A DNA stretch of 64,000 nucleotides from Helicobacter canadensis MIT 98-5491 (GTDB lineage Bacteria > Campylobacterota > Campylobacteria > Campylobacterales > Helicobacteraceae). The notes beneath the pieces were generated by a model that searched no databases, was not told the origin of the DNA, and worked only from the letters and a program-made list of their open reading frames with translations. The stretch is taken from the NCBI RefSeq assembly GCF_000162575.1, contig NZ_CM000776.2, positions 686,950 through 750,949 on the forward strand. Direction: 5' to 3'. The position numbers were made by a program, and so were the translations under genes. Below, one piece after another: positions 1-7,964 of the stretch (position 1 is its first letter; each line of letters begins with the position of its first letter).

Positions 1-1
1 A

Positions 2-997
2 CTAGAGGAGATTCTAAGTGATGCGGTGAAAATACGGCTGCGATCAGATGTGCCTATGGCGCTTTGCATTTCAGGTGGAGTGGATAGTTCGATTTTAGCA
101 CATTTAGCTAAGAGAATCGGGGTGGAGTGCTTATATTTTGGGATAAATTTCAAAGAAACAAAGCAAAATGAAATACAACATATGAAGCAATTACAGAAAG
201 ATTTGGGAATTGATGTTTCTTATATCACGCCAAATTTAGAGTGTGTCAAAGAGGATTTTAGGAATTTGGTGCAGAATCAAGATGAGATTTTTCGCAGTTT
301 TTCTATTTATTCGCAATATTTGCTTTTTAAAAATATCGCACCTTTTTGCAAGGTTGTTTTAGGCGGGCAGGGAGCAGATGAGCTTTTTGGTGGATATTAT
401 CATCATGTTGGGAGATATATTTTTGCTCATTATAAAGAATTTGAAAATCGTATTAGAATCTATGGCAATGAAGCTTTGAGGGAATATGGATTTGGCTTAA
501 AGTGTTCTTTGGATGATTCTTTAAAATTAAAGCTTTTTAGAGAAGATAATCAAGAGGGAATGAGAATCTTGCAAGAAAATGAATTGCCACTTCCTTCTAT
601 GGAAAATCTTTTGGGGAGATTTTTGCTAGATTTTACTCAAGGGTTGTGGCTGGATACTTTTCAATATAATTTGCCTAATCTTTTGCGTTATGAGGATAGA
701 AATGCAATGCGATTTGGGATTGAAAATCGCACACCTTTTACGGATTATCGCTTGGTTGAATTTGCTTTTTCTTTGGAGTCTTCTTTGAAATTTGCTAAAG
801 GATATAGCAAATATCTTTTGAGGCTTTTGCTAGAGAGATTAGGAAGCAAGGAGCTTGCTTGGAGAGCGGATAAAGTTGGCTTTAGTGCTCCTGAATTTGT
901 TTTAGCCCAGACTTTAGGCTATAATGTTAGCTCACTTTTTGGGATACGCTTAGCGTTTTTTGAAGTATTAAAAATGCGTTTAAAGGGAGAGATATGA
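2..997 (+). CDS. Asparagine-synthase-like amidotransferase (5' truncated by window)
   Basis: The reading frame is open from base 2 and the first visible residues already belong to the ATP-pyrophosphatase (synthetase) domain, so the real start and any N-terminal glutaminase domain lie outside the window; the GTG at 26 is internal. The PP-loop SGGVDSS is at visible residues 24-30, and GGQGADELFGGY further on is also typical of AsnB. Family members use ATP and ammonia from glutamine to convert a carboxylate to an amide. Placed among amino-sugar genes and overlapping the next gene by 4 bases, it more likely amidates a uronic-acid sugar (as proposed for WbpS-type proteins) than makes free asparagine; that role is inference. 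Confidence 0.85.
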   Translation, partial: LEEILSDAVKIRLRSDVPMALCISGGVDSSILAHLAKRIGVECLYFGINFKETKQNEIQHMKQLQKDLGIDVSYITPNLECVKEDFRNLVQNQDEIFRSFSIYSQYLLFKNIAPFCKVVLGGQGADELFGGYYHHVGRYIFAHYKEFENRIRIYGNEALREYGFGLKCSLDDSLKLKLFREDNQEGMRILQENELPLPSMENLLGRFLLDFTQGLWLDTFQYNLPNLLRYEDRNAMRFGIENRTPFTDYRLVEFAFSLESSLKFAKGYSKYLLRLLLERLGSKELAWRADKVGFSAPEFVLAQTLGYNVSSLFGIRLAFFEVLKMRLKGEI

Positions 998-2073
998 TTT
1001 GGATTGATGTCGCAACTCCTAAATATGCGATGTTTTTTGCGGGGATGATTAGGGAGCTAGAGAAAAGGGGATTTGAGGTGCTTGTAACAACGCGTTATGC
1101 TCCAAATTACACCGAAGCAAAAGAAATTTTAGAATTGCATCAGATTCCACATATTGTGCTTGGAGAATATGGGGGTGCAACACTTTTGGAAAAATTTGAA
1201 GCAAGGATTTTTAGGCAAAAAGAAATTTTGGATTTATTTAAAGCAAGAGGGGTTCCAAAAGTGCTAATTTGTGGGGCTGTAGTTGATAGTGTGCAGGTAG
1301 CCTATGGGATTGGGATCCCAGTGGTGAATATTTATGATACTCCTGCTTTTACTAAGCCAAAAGATAGCGAATGTCCAAAGGAATTAACTGCGGTAGCTAG
1401 GCTCACTTTGCCTTTTTCAAAAATATTTTTTTATCCTTTTATTTTTCCTAAAGAATTAATGTTGCGTTTTGCGCTCGATGAAAATCAAATCCAATCGTAT
1501 CCCTTTATTGATGTGGCATTGTGGATAAATGCTATCCAAAAAGATTCTAAAAATGATTTCCGAACACGCTATGGATTAGATACGCAAAAACCTACAATTC
1601 TAATTCGCGAAGAAGAGTATAAAGCCCATTATGTCAAAGAGCAAATTCCGACTATTTATGAAGTGATTCCGTTGCTAAAAAAAGAAATGGATGTGAATTT
1701 AGTGATTATGCCTCGCTATGAAAAAGAGAGACTAAAAAAGGATTTTGGAGAGATTGCTACTATTTTAGAAGAGAAGCTAAAGCCAGAAGAATTTTATCCT
1801 TTTATTGATTTGTTTATTGGTGGAGGTGGGACAATGAATCTTGAATCAGTTTGTTATGGAATCCCTACTATTTCCACGCGTTCAATTTGGCTAGTTCATG
1901 ATCAGTATTTGATTAAAAACAAACTAATGTTTTGGAGTCAAGATTGCAATGAGATTGTGCAAATTGCAAAGTCTATGTTAGGTAAAAGAATTGATTCGCA
2001 AAGCTATTTTGTGCGTGGAGAATGCAGTTTTGATTCTATGATTGAGAGAATTACAAAGGAGATTTTATGTTAG
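994..2073 (+). CDS. DUF354 family protein, glycosyltransferase-like
   Basis: A 359-residue protein of the DUF354 family, related in fold to GT-B glycosyltransferases and UDP-GlcNAc 2-epimerases. The N-terminus has the usual pattern of a strand followed by a helix (FAGMIRELEKRGFEVLVTTR), and a glycine-rich FIGGGGTMNLESVCYGIP segment near residue 275 resembles the nucleotide-sugar site of GT-B enzymes. It overlaps both neighbours by a few bases, so it is translated with the amidotransferase upstream and the oxidoreductase downstream. The precise substrate is unknown; a sugar-transfer or sugar-activation role in the surface glycan is inferred from context. Confidence 0.75.
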   Translation: MIWIDVATPKYAMFFAGMIRELEKRGFEVLVTTRYAPNYTEAKEILELHQIPHIVLGEYGGATLLEKFEARIFRQKEILDLFKARGVPKVLICGAVVDSVQVAYGIGIPVVNIYDTPAFTKPKDSECPKELTAVARLTLPFSKIFFYPFIFPKELMLRFALDENQIQSYPFIDVALWINAIQKDSKNDFRTRYGLDTQKPTILIREEEYKAHYVKEQIPTIYEVIPLLKKEMDVNLVIMPRYEKERLKKDFGEIATILEEKLKPEEFYPFIDLFIGGGGTMNLESVCYGIPTISTRSIWLVHDQYLIKNKLMFWSQDCNEIVQIAKSMLGKRIDSQSYFVRGECSFDSMIERITKEILC

Positions 2074-3131
2074 GTGTGGCATTGCTTGGTTGTGGGAGAA
2101 TCGCCCTTCGTCACGCAGAGCTTTTAAGTAGGGGTGAGATTGAAGGTGCTAAATTAGTTTGTGTGTGCGATATAGATGAAAGTCGTTCCAAGCAATTTGG
2201 AGAGAAATATCAAGTCCCCTATTTTACAAGCTTAGATTCGATGATGGAATCTTGCAAAAAGGAAATTAATATTGTTTCTATTCTTACTCCAAGTGGCTTG
2301 CATGCTAAAAATACTTTGGAAGTTGCACCTTATAAAAAACATATTATTGTTGAAAAGCCTATGGCATTGACTTTAGAAGATGCTGATAAAATGATTGAAG
2401 CTTGTGATAGAAATGGAATTAGGCTTTTTGTAGTTAAGCAAAACCGCTATAATTTGCCCGTTCAAAAATTAAGAGAGGCTTTGGAAGCGGGGAGATTTGG
2501 TAAGCTTGTAATGGGCAGCGTGCGAGTGCGATGGTGTCGAGACAATGCATATTATCGTCAAGATTCTTGGCGTGGGACTTGGGCGATGGATGGAGGTGTT
2601 TTTACTAATCAAGCTAGTCATCATATTGATTTATTAGAATGGATGATGGGTGATGTGGAGAGCGTGTTTGCTAAAAGCATAACGGCATTAAGTGAAATTG
2701 AAACTGAAGACACTGGAGTAGCGGTTTTGAAGTTTAAAAACGGAGCTTTGGGGGTGATTGAAGCAACCACTGCTACACGCCCTAAAGATTTAGAAGGCAG
2801 TATTTCGATTCTAGGAGAGTTTGGAAGTGTCGAGATTGGTGGATTTGCAGTAAATGAAATCAAAACTTGGAATTTTGTGGAATCTTTAGAAAGCGATAAA
2901 GAAGTGAGAGAAAAATACTCGACTAATCCGCCTAATGTTTATGGATTTGGTCATAAAGAATATTATTTGCATGTGATTGATTCGATTGTGCATAATAAAA
3001 AAGCACTTGTTGATGGTTTGGAGGGGCGAAAGAGTTTGGAACTAATTATTGCAATGTATGAATCAATTGAAACAGGTAAAGAAGTTTTTTTGCGATTCCA
3101 GCCTAAGCAGTGTAAATTAGGACATTTATGA
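2067..3131 (+). CDS. Gfo/Idh/MocA oxidoreductase, WlbA/WbpB type
   Basis: A 354-residue NAD-dependent sugar oxidoreductase. The N-terminal Rossmann motif GCGRIALRH is at residues 8-16, the conserved EKP is at 96-98, and KQNRYNLPV and the ASHHIDLLEWM segment match the WlbA/WbpB group, which oxidises C3 of UDP-GlcNAc-uronic acid to a 3-keto sugar. The DegT aminotransferase at 4943 and the beta-helix acyltransferase at 3867 supply the next two steps of the known WbpB-WbpE-WbpD pathway. The exact sugar (UDP-GlcNAcA or UDP-GlcNAc) is not decided by sequence. It overlaps the following formyltransferase in an ATGA junction. Confidence 0.85.
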   Translation: MLGVALLGCGRIALRHAELLSRGEIEGAKLVCVCDIDESRSKQFGEKYQVPYFTSLDSMMESCKKEINIVSILTPSGLHAKNTLEVAPYKKHIIVEKPMALTLEDADKMIEACDRNGIRLFVVKQNRYNLPVQKLREALEAGRFGKLVMGSVRVRWCRDNAYYRQDSWRGTWAMDGGVFTNQASHHIDLLEWMMGDVESVFAKSITALSEIETEDTGVAVLKFKNGALGVIEATTATRPKDLEGSISILGEFGSVEIGGFAVNEIKTWNFVESLESDKEVREKYSTNPPNVYGFGHKEYYLHVIDSIVHNKKALVDGLEGRKSLELIIAMYESIETGKEVFLRFQPKQCKLGHL

Positions 3132-3859
3132 AAAAAATTGTATTTTTGGGAGCAAAAAAGATAGGGTTTGAGTGCTTAGCTCAATTATTTGCTAGGCAAA
3201 AAGAATTGGATTATGAGATTATTGCGGTGGGAACTTCGCATAGGGGTGTGGAAATTAAAGAGTTTTGTAAGGCACATAATATTAAAGAAATTCAAAATTT
3301 AGACGATTTATTGAAGTTGGACTTTGATTTACTCTTTAGTGTGCAGTATCATTTGATTTTACAACAAGAACACATTAATTGTGCTAGGGAAATTGCATTC
3401 AACTTGCATTTAGCACCACTTCCGGAATATCGTGGGTGTAATCAATTTAGCTTTGCTATTTTAAACGAAGATAGCGAGTTTGGAGTAACCTTGCATAAAA
3501 TGGATTGTGGAATAGATAGTGGGGATATTATATTTGAGAGGCGGTTTGCGATTCCAAAGGATTGTTTTGTAGGTGAGTTAGTGGAGTTAGCTAATCAAGA
3601 GGGGTTACAATTGTTTTGTGAGAAATTACCTTATTTAATCAATGGAGAGTATGAATTCACTCCTCAAAGCGATTGTGTAGTGTTAAAAAGAGAGTTTCAT
3701 TATCGCAGAGAGATTGAAGCATTAAAGTGTGTTGATTTGTATGGGGGGGGGGCGTTAATTGAAAAAGTCATTAGAGCAACTGCAATGCCGGGATTTGAGC
3801 CACCCTATTGCATCATTGGAGGGAGGAAGTTTTGCTTTATATCAAAGTCAGATTCGTGA
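3128..3859 (+). CDS. Phase-variable sugar N-formyltransferase (ON)
   Basis: A 243-residue formyltransferase-fold protein. The catalytic triad of the family is visible as N92 and H94 in FNLHLAPLPEYRG and D130 in CGIDSGDII. By family it moves a formyl group from N10-formyltetrahydrofolate to an amino group of a nucleotide sugar, in the cytoplasm. A run of ten G at 3743-3752 encodes Gly-Gly-Gly followed by Ala and keeps the conserved tail (MPGFEPPY) in frame, so the gene is ON here. Loss of one G gives a stop after about 209 residues and gain of one G a stop soon after. It starts at ATG 3128 overlapping the upstream stop. Confidence 0.88.
   Translation: MKKIVFLGAKKIGFECLAQLFARQKELDYEIIAVGTSHRGVEIKEFCKAHNIKEIQNLDDLLKLDFDLLFSVQYHLILQQEHINCAREIAFNLHLAPLPEYRGCNQFSFAILNEDSEFGVTLHKMDCGIDSGDIIFERRFAIPKDCFVGELVELANQEGLQLFCEKLPYLINGEYEFTPQSDCVVLKREFHYRREIEALKCVDLYGGGALIEKVIRATAMPGFEPPYCIIGGRKFCFISKSDS
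3743..3752 (+). repeat. Poly-G tract (G10) in formyltransferase gene
   Basis: Ten consecutive G inside the coding region near codon 206. As sequenced the frame is continuous through the conserved C-terminus. One base fewer reads into TAA at once and one base more into TGA three codons later, so slipped-strand changes would switch the gene off. Confidence 0.9.
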
Positions 3860-3866
3860 GGTTAAA

Positions 3867-4283
3867 ATGGGAGTTAATGTTAAAATTGTAGAGCCTTGCA
3901 ATCTCTATGAATGCGAACTCTGTGATGAGGTTTTTGTGGGACCTTTTGTAGAAATTCAAAGGGGTGTGAAAGTGGGAGCTAAGAGCAGAATCCAAAGTCA
4001 TAGCTTTATTTGTGAATTGGTCAGCATTGGAGAATCTTGTTTTATTGGGCATGGTGTAATGTTTATTAATGATTTGTTTCAAAAAGGCGGACCGGCTTGT
4101 GATTCTGCATTGTGGAGAGAAACAAAAATTGGGAATAATGTGAGCATTGGTAGTAATGCTACGATTTTACCTGTGGATATTTGTGATGGCGTGGTGATTG
4201 GTGCTGGGAGTGTGGTAACTAAGAATATCACTAAAAAAGGCATTTACGCGGGAAATCCCGCAAGATTAATAAGGGAGATATAA
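3867..4283 (+). CDS. Left-handed beta-helix N-acyltransferase (WlbB/WbpD-like)
   Basis: A protein of 138 residues built from hexapeptide repeats (IGESCFIGHGVMFI, IGNNVSIGSNATILP, VVIGAGSVVTKNI), ending in the usual GIYAGNPARLIREI. Family members such as WlbB and WbpD transfer an acetyl group from acetyl-CoA to the 3-amino group of a UDP-sugar. I chose ATG 3867 because TGAGG lies five bases upstream and the beta-helix starts straight after; the frame is open further upstream to a TTG at 3759, but those codons are the shadow of the formyltransferase end. With the formyltransferase just before it, the two enzymes may compete for one amine. Confidence 0.82.
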   Translation: MGVNVKIVEPCNLYECELCDEVFVGPFVEIQRGVKVGAKSRIQSHSFICELVSIGESCFIGHGVMFINDLFQKGGPACDSALWRETKIGNNVSIGSNATILPVDICDGVVIGAGSVVTKNITKKGIYAGNPARLIREI

Positions 4284-4952
4284 GTGCTAGAAAAAGCTGT
4301 CTTAGAAATAGAGAAAAGAAGGGAAGTATTAAGAGGGGAAAATAGCCTTATAGAAGTGGTGGATTTTGGAGCAGGGGCATCTCATGATAAGCGAAGTAAA
4401 GAACAGATGGAAGCAGGGGTTTGTGTAAAAATTCCATTGTCTAATTTAGCAAAGATTGGAGTTAAAAAGGAAAAGGCTGAATGTATTTATAAAATTTTTT
4501 CTAATTTGTTTCCTAAAACTATTTTAGAACTTGGAACTTGTTGTGGGTTTTCAAGTAGCTATATGAGTTTTTTTGCTCCAGATTCTAAGATTTATACCAT
4601 TGAAGGAAGCCCAAATATTGCAACTATTGCAAGAGATAATCATCAATTTTTTGGTTTGAAAAATATCTTTGTATTTGAGGGAAGATTTGAAGTAGTATTG
4701 CCAAAACTCTTAAATGAAATTTCTCCTATTGATTTTGCTTTCATTGATGGGCATCATGATAAGGAAGCAACTTTGAGATATTTTAGGCAAATTTTACCCT
4801 TTATGAGTAAGGGTGGTGTTATGCTTTTTGATGATATTGCATGGAGTGATGGTATGAAAGAGGCTTGGAGGGAAATTGTAGTTTCTAAACAATATATGAA
4901 ATTTGAAGAATTGGGTGAGGAAAATTGGAAAATGGGTGTGCTATGGTTGTGA
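4284..4952 (+). CDS. Class I SAM-dependent methyltransferase
   Basis: A 222-residue Rossmann methyltransferase. The SAM-binding motif I is ILELGTCCGFSSSYM, an acidic post-I strand follows (KIYTIEGSP), and FAFIDGHHDKEAT and GGVMLFDDIAW match the Methyltransf_24 group, many of which are small-molecule or sugar O-methyltransferases. It starts at GTG 4284 directly after the preceding TAA, with AAGGGAG upstream; ATG alternatives lie far inside. It sits in the amino-sugar operon and probably methylates a sugar hydroxyl; the acceptor is unknown. Confidence 0.78.
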   Translation: MLEKAVLEIEKRREVLRGENSLIEVVDFGAGASHDKRSKEQMEAGVCVKIPLSNLAKIGVKKEKAECIYKIFSNLFPKTILELGTCCGFSSSYMSFFAPDSKIYTIEGSPNIATIARDNHQFFGLKNIFVFEGRFEVVLPKLLNEISPIDFAFIDGHHDKEATLRYFRQILPFMSKGGVMLFDDIAWSDGMKEAWREIVVSKQYMKFEELGEENWKMGVLWL

Positions 4953-6043
4953 AATTTTTAGATTTGCATAAGCAATATTTGGGGATTAAAGAGGAAGTTG
5001 ATAAAGCAATCTTTGAAGTGATAGAAAAAAGTGCTTTTATTGGAGGGGATGCGGTTGAATCTTTTGAAGAAGAGTTTTCAGAATTTATTGGTGGCGGAGT
5101 TAAGACACTTGGAGTTGGTAATGGAAGTGATGCTTTAGAAATTGCAATTGAGGCTTTGAATCTTCCAAAGGATAGTGAAGTGCTAGTTCCTGCAAATACC
5201 TTTGCAGCAAGTGCAGAAGCAGTGGTAAGAAATGGATTGAAAATCGTTTTTGTAGATTGTGGAGCGGATTATACTTTAGATATTGAGGATTTAGAGAGCA
5301 AGATTACACCAAAAACTAGTGCGATTATGGCGGTGCATTTGTATGGGCAAAGTGCAAGAATGAAAGAGATTTTGGAGTTAGCTAAAAAGCATTCTTTAAG
5401 AGTGATTGAAGATTGTGCGCAAGCTCATGGGGCGAGATATAATGGGCAATGTGTTGGGAGTTTGGGTGATATTGCAGCTTTTAGTTTTTATCCTGGCAAG
5501 AATCTTGGGGCTTATGGTGATGGCGGAGCGATTGTTAGCAGAGATGAAGCGTTAATCAAAAAGTGTAAATGCATTGCACGCCATGGAGGGTTAAGGAAAT
5601 ATGAACATGAGATTGTTGGTAGGAATTCTAGGCTTGATGGGATTCAAGCTGCAATTTTAAGGGTAAAGTTGAAACATTTGGATTCTTGGAATGGGAGGCG
5701 TAGAGAAATTGCAAAGCTTTATATGGATGGATTAAGCGGGATTGTAGGGCTTCCTGAAGTTAAAAAAGAATGTGAATGTGTGTGGCATTTGTTTGTTATC
5801 CGCACTCAAAAACGAAATGAATTGTCACAAAAGCTAAACCAAATGGGAATTGAAACAGGATTGCATTATCCTATTTGTTTGCCTAATACTCAAGCATTTT
5901 CTAATAAACCTTATGTGGTAGAATCAAAAACCCCTAAGGCTAAGGCTTGGGAGAGTGAGATTCTTTCACTTCCTATGGGAGAGCATTTGAGTGATGTGGA
6001 AGTAGGGAGTGTGATAAAGGCAATCAATGAAGCTATTGGTTAA
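4943..6043 (+). CDS. DegT/DnrJ/EryC1 sugar aminotransferase (WbpE/WlbC-like)
   Basis: A 366-residue PLP-dependent aminotransferase that converts a keto-sugar nucleotide to an amino sugar using glutamate. The Schiff-base lysine is K186 in SFYPGKNLGAYGDGG, preceded by IEDCAQAHGA. ATG 4943 was chosen since FLDLHKQY, the typical N-terminus, starts right behind it; a TTG 18 bases upstream is less likely. It overlaps the end of the methyltransferase and is itself overlapped by the CysC-like kinase. With the oxidoreductase at 2067 it should install a 3-amino group on a UDP-hexose. Confidence 0.87.
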   Translation: MVVKFLDLHKQYLGIKEEVDKAIFEVIEKSAFIGGDAVESFEEEFSEFIGGGVKTLGVGNGSDALEIAIEALNLPKDSEVLVPANTFAASAEAVVRNGLKIVFVDCGADYTLDIEDLESKITPKTSAIMAVHLYGQSARMKEILELAKKHSLRVIEDCAQAHGARYNGQCVGSLGDIAAFSFYPGKNLGAYGDGGAIVSRDEALIKKCKCIARHGGLRKYEHEIVGRNSRLDGIQAAILRVKLKHLDSWNGRRREIAKLYMDGLSGIVGLPEVKKECECVWHLFVIRTQKRNELSQKLNQMGIETGLHYPICLPNTQAFSNKPYVVESKTPKAKAWESEILSLPMGEHLSDVEVGSVIKAINEAIG

Positions 6044-6551
6044 AGATGGCAAAGGGCTTGTGATATGGCTTTGTGGTTTAGCAGGGAGTGGTAAAAGCAC
6101 GATTGGGTTTGGGGTTTATGAAGAGTTAAAGAAAAAAAATCCTAATATAGTTTATCTTGATGGTGATGAATTGCGCGTTTTACTTGGTCATTACGATTAT
6201 GATAGGAATGGGCGTATTGAAGTTGCTTTGAAGCGTTCAAAATTTGCACATTTTCTAAGTGAGCAGGGATTAATCGTGGTTGTTACAACTATTTCAATGT
6301 TTAAAGAGATTTATGACTATAATCGTAAGACTTTGGAGAATTATTTGGAAGTTTATATTCAGTGTGATTTAGAAGAATTAAAAAAAAGAGATCAAAAAGG
6401 TCTTTATAGTGCTGCATTAAAAGGGCAAATTAAAAATGTAGTAGGAGTGGATTTGTCTTTTGATGAGCCAAATGCTGAATTGGTGATTGAAAATGGAGTG
6501 AGAAATAATTTACAGCAAAAAATTAAAAAAATTGTGGAATTTTTGAATTAA
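6027..6551 (+). CDS. CysC-like kinase, Cj1415-type cytidine diphosphoramidate kinase
   Basis: A 174-residue adenylylsulfate-kinase-fold protein with Walker A GLAGSGKST at residues 17-25, the strand YLDGDELR, and a CDLEELKKRDQKGLY lid. Simple CysC function is possible, but no sulfate-activation genes are nearby and the cluster holds counterparts of Cj1416, Cj1417 and Cj1418. In C. jejuni the CysC-like Cj1415 was shown to phosphorylate cytidine diphosphoramidate at the ribose 3' position during methyl phosphoramidate synthesis. Assignment to that role here is by gene company, not by a diagnostic residue. Confidence 0.78.
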   Translation: MKLLVKDGKGLVIWLCGLAGSGKSTIGFGVYEELKKKNPNIVYLDGDELRVLLGHYDYDRNGRIEVALKRSKFAHFLSEQGLIVVVTTISMFKEIYDYNRKTLENYLEVYIQCDLEELKKRDQKGLYSAALKGQIKNVVGVDLSFDEPNAELVIENGVRNNLQQKIKKIVEFLN

Positions 6552-6552
6552 T

Positions 6553-7846
6553 ATGAAAAGAAAGAGATTTTATGTTTATCCAACCGGTATTTCTGGAGTT
6601 TTGCTTGGAGAAATGATCTTAGAGATAGAAGATGATTGTGAGATTATTTACATTGATGATAGGGGGGGGGGGTATTACATTAGAAGACTATAAAGATGAT
6701 ATTTTGCAAGGTGGATTTGTTGTTAATTTGGCTAATAATAAGGCAAATGGCGGCAATAAAAAAACTATTGATATTTTAAAGAAAAAGCTAGAAAAGTATG
6801 GCATTTCCTATAATGAAGAAGCTTTTTGTGAATACACTTTAAAGATGGTTTCAAAAATAACAAATGATATGAAACAATTTACAGGTGATATTGTAGGGAT
6901 AGAGCTTTGTGGTATTGCTAGTGATAAGCATATAGGATATTTGGATGACTATTTGTTAGAGCATTCTAGAGTAAATTTATTATATATTTGTGCCACTAAA
7001 AATTCTTTGGAGAATGTTTTAAGAAAATTTAAAAAGAGTTCTTTTAGAAATAGGGTTTATGCGATTTGTTTTCCTTTGGAGCATACAGAAAAACTTTCTT
7101 TTTTGAAGGTTTTATGTAAGACTTCTATTTTGAATTCCAAAAATAATAATGTGCCAACGATTTATTTGGGTCATGCATTAAGCGATTGGTCAAAAGTGGA
7201 TATGGAAAAATTTTATGGAGATAAGATAGATTACTTAAGTATTGGATTGAAAGAATTTGCCCCAAGTAATCTTAAACATATCAAGATTGTAGAGAGTGGA
7301 TATTTAGGGTTTGATTTGGTTTTTAAAGAGATTAATTTTGATTGTCAAAAAGATTCAATATTGTTTGCTCCTTATGATGAAGAAGAATTTTTTAAATTTT
7401 TGCCTTTTATGAAGCAGAGCTTGAAAAAATATAGAGTAATTTATAGGCATAGAGGGTTTTTTGAGGGGAAACATTTATGGTGCAAAACAAGTGAAATTCT
7501 AAAGGAATTAAGAAAAAATCCTAATTTTTCTATTGATGATTCTTGGAGTATCAATCCTTGGAGTTATAGTAGGAGTTTTGCTTTTGTTGGAGGTATTACT
7601 ACAGCAGTTAATACTTTTCCAGTTTTAGCTTTGTGTCCAAGTGTGAGTGATAATAGGCAGTTGAATTTAAATTTGGGCGTGAGAGCGAATTTTGATAAAG
7701 ATGATTTTTTTGAGATAATAGAAAAGATTTTTTGTAATCAACAGCAATGGAGAAAAAGATTGTTGGAATATAGAGAGTTACATTTTTATCATTTTGGTTA
7801 TGCAAGTAAGATAATGGGGGATTTTATTATTTCTAAATTTCTGTAA
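6553..7846 (+). CDS. Phase-variable CDP-glycerol glycerophosphotransferase-like protein (OFF frame)
   Basis: The gene begins at ATG 6553 (MKRKRFYVYPTGISG) and reads 36 codons into a run of 11 G, after which that frame stops within a few codons. The rest (LEDYKDDI onward, to 7846) is in the next frame and becomes continuous if the tract is 10 or 13 G, giving about 430 residues. The C-terminal half has the TagF-like layout: ILFAPYDEEEF, YRVIYRHRG near the usual RxHP site, and FAFVGGITTAVNTFPVLAL near the donor site. No membrane segment is obvious. In this island it is a candidate for the enzyme that moves a phospho-group, possibly phosphoramidate, from a CDP carrier to the glycan. Confidence 0.75.
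6662..6672 (+). repeat. Poly-G tract (G11) in glycerophosphotransferase-like gene
   Basis: Eleven G in a row 36 codons after ATG 6553. The two halves of the gene join in frame only when tract length modulo 3 equals 1 (10 or 13), so the sequenced state is OFF. Confidence 0.9.
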
Positions 7847-7928
7847 GTTTTATAAAATAGTGATTGATTGAAAGAGTTTAATAAGGTAAATATGTCGTGA
7901 TTTATGGAAATCAAGTGATGATATTTGT

Positions 7929-7934
7929 TAAAAT
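7929..7934 (+). promoter_or_regulatory. Probable extended -10 element
   Basis: TAAAAT preceded by TG one base upstream, 30 bases before the ATG of the next methyltransferase, in a 118-base gap that follows the glycerophosphotransferase-like gene. The rest of the gap shows no gene. An internal promoter of the island is likely here; no clear -35 is seen, as is usual in this group. Confidence 0.4.
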
Positions 7935-7964
7935 AGCAAGAATAATCTTAAACAAGGAAAAATA

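Noticed and set aside
3759-3866. N-terminal extension of the beta-helix acyltransferase starting at TTG 3759
   Set aside because: Those codons overlap the conserved C-terminus of the formyltransferase in another frame, and a proper ribosome binding site serves ATG 3867.
6027-6551. CysC as evidence of sulfate assimilation
   Set aside because: No ATP sulfurylase or PAPS reductase nearby; the company of Cj1416-Cj1418-type genes points to the cytidine diphosphoramidate kinase role instead.
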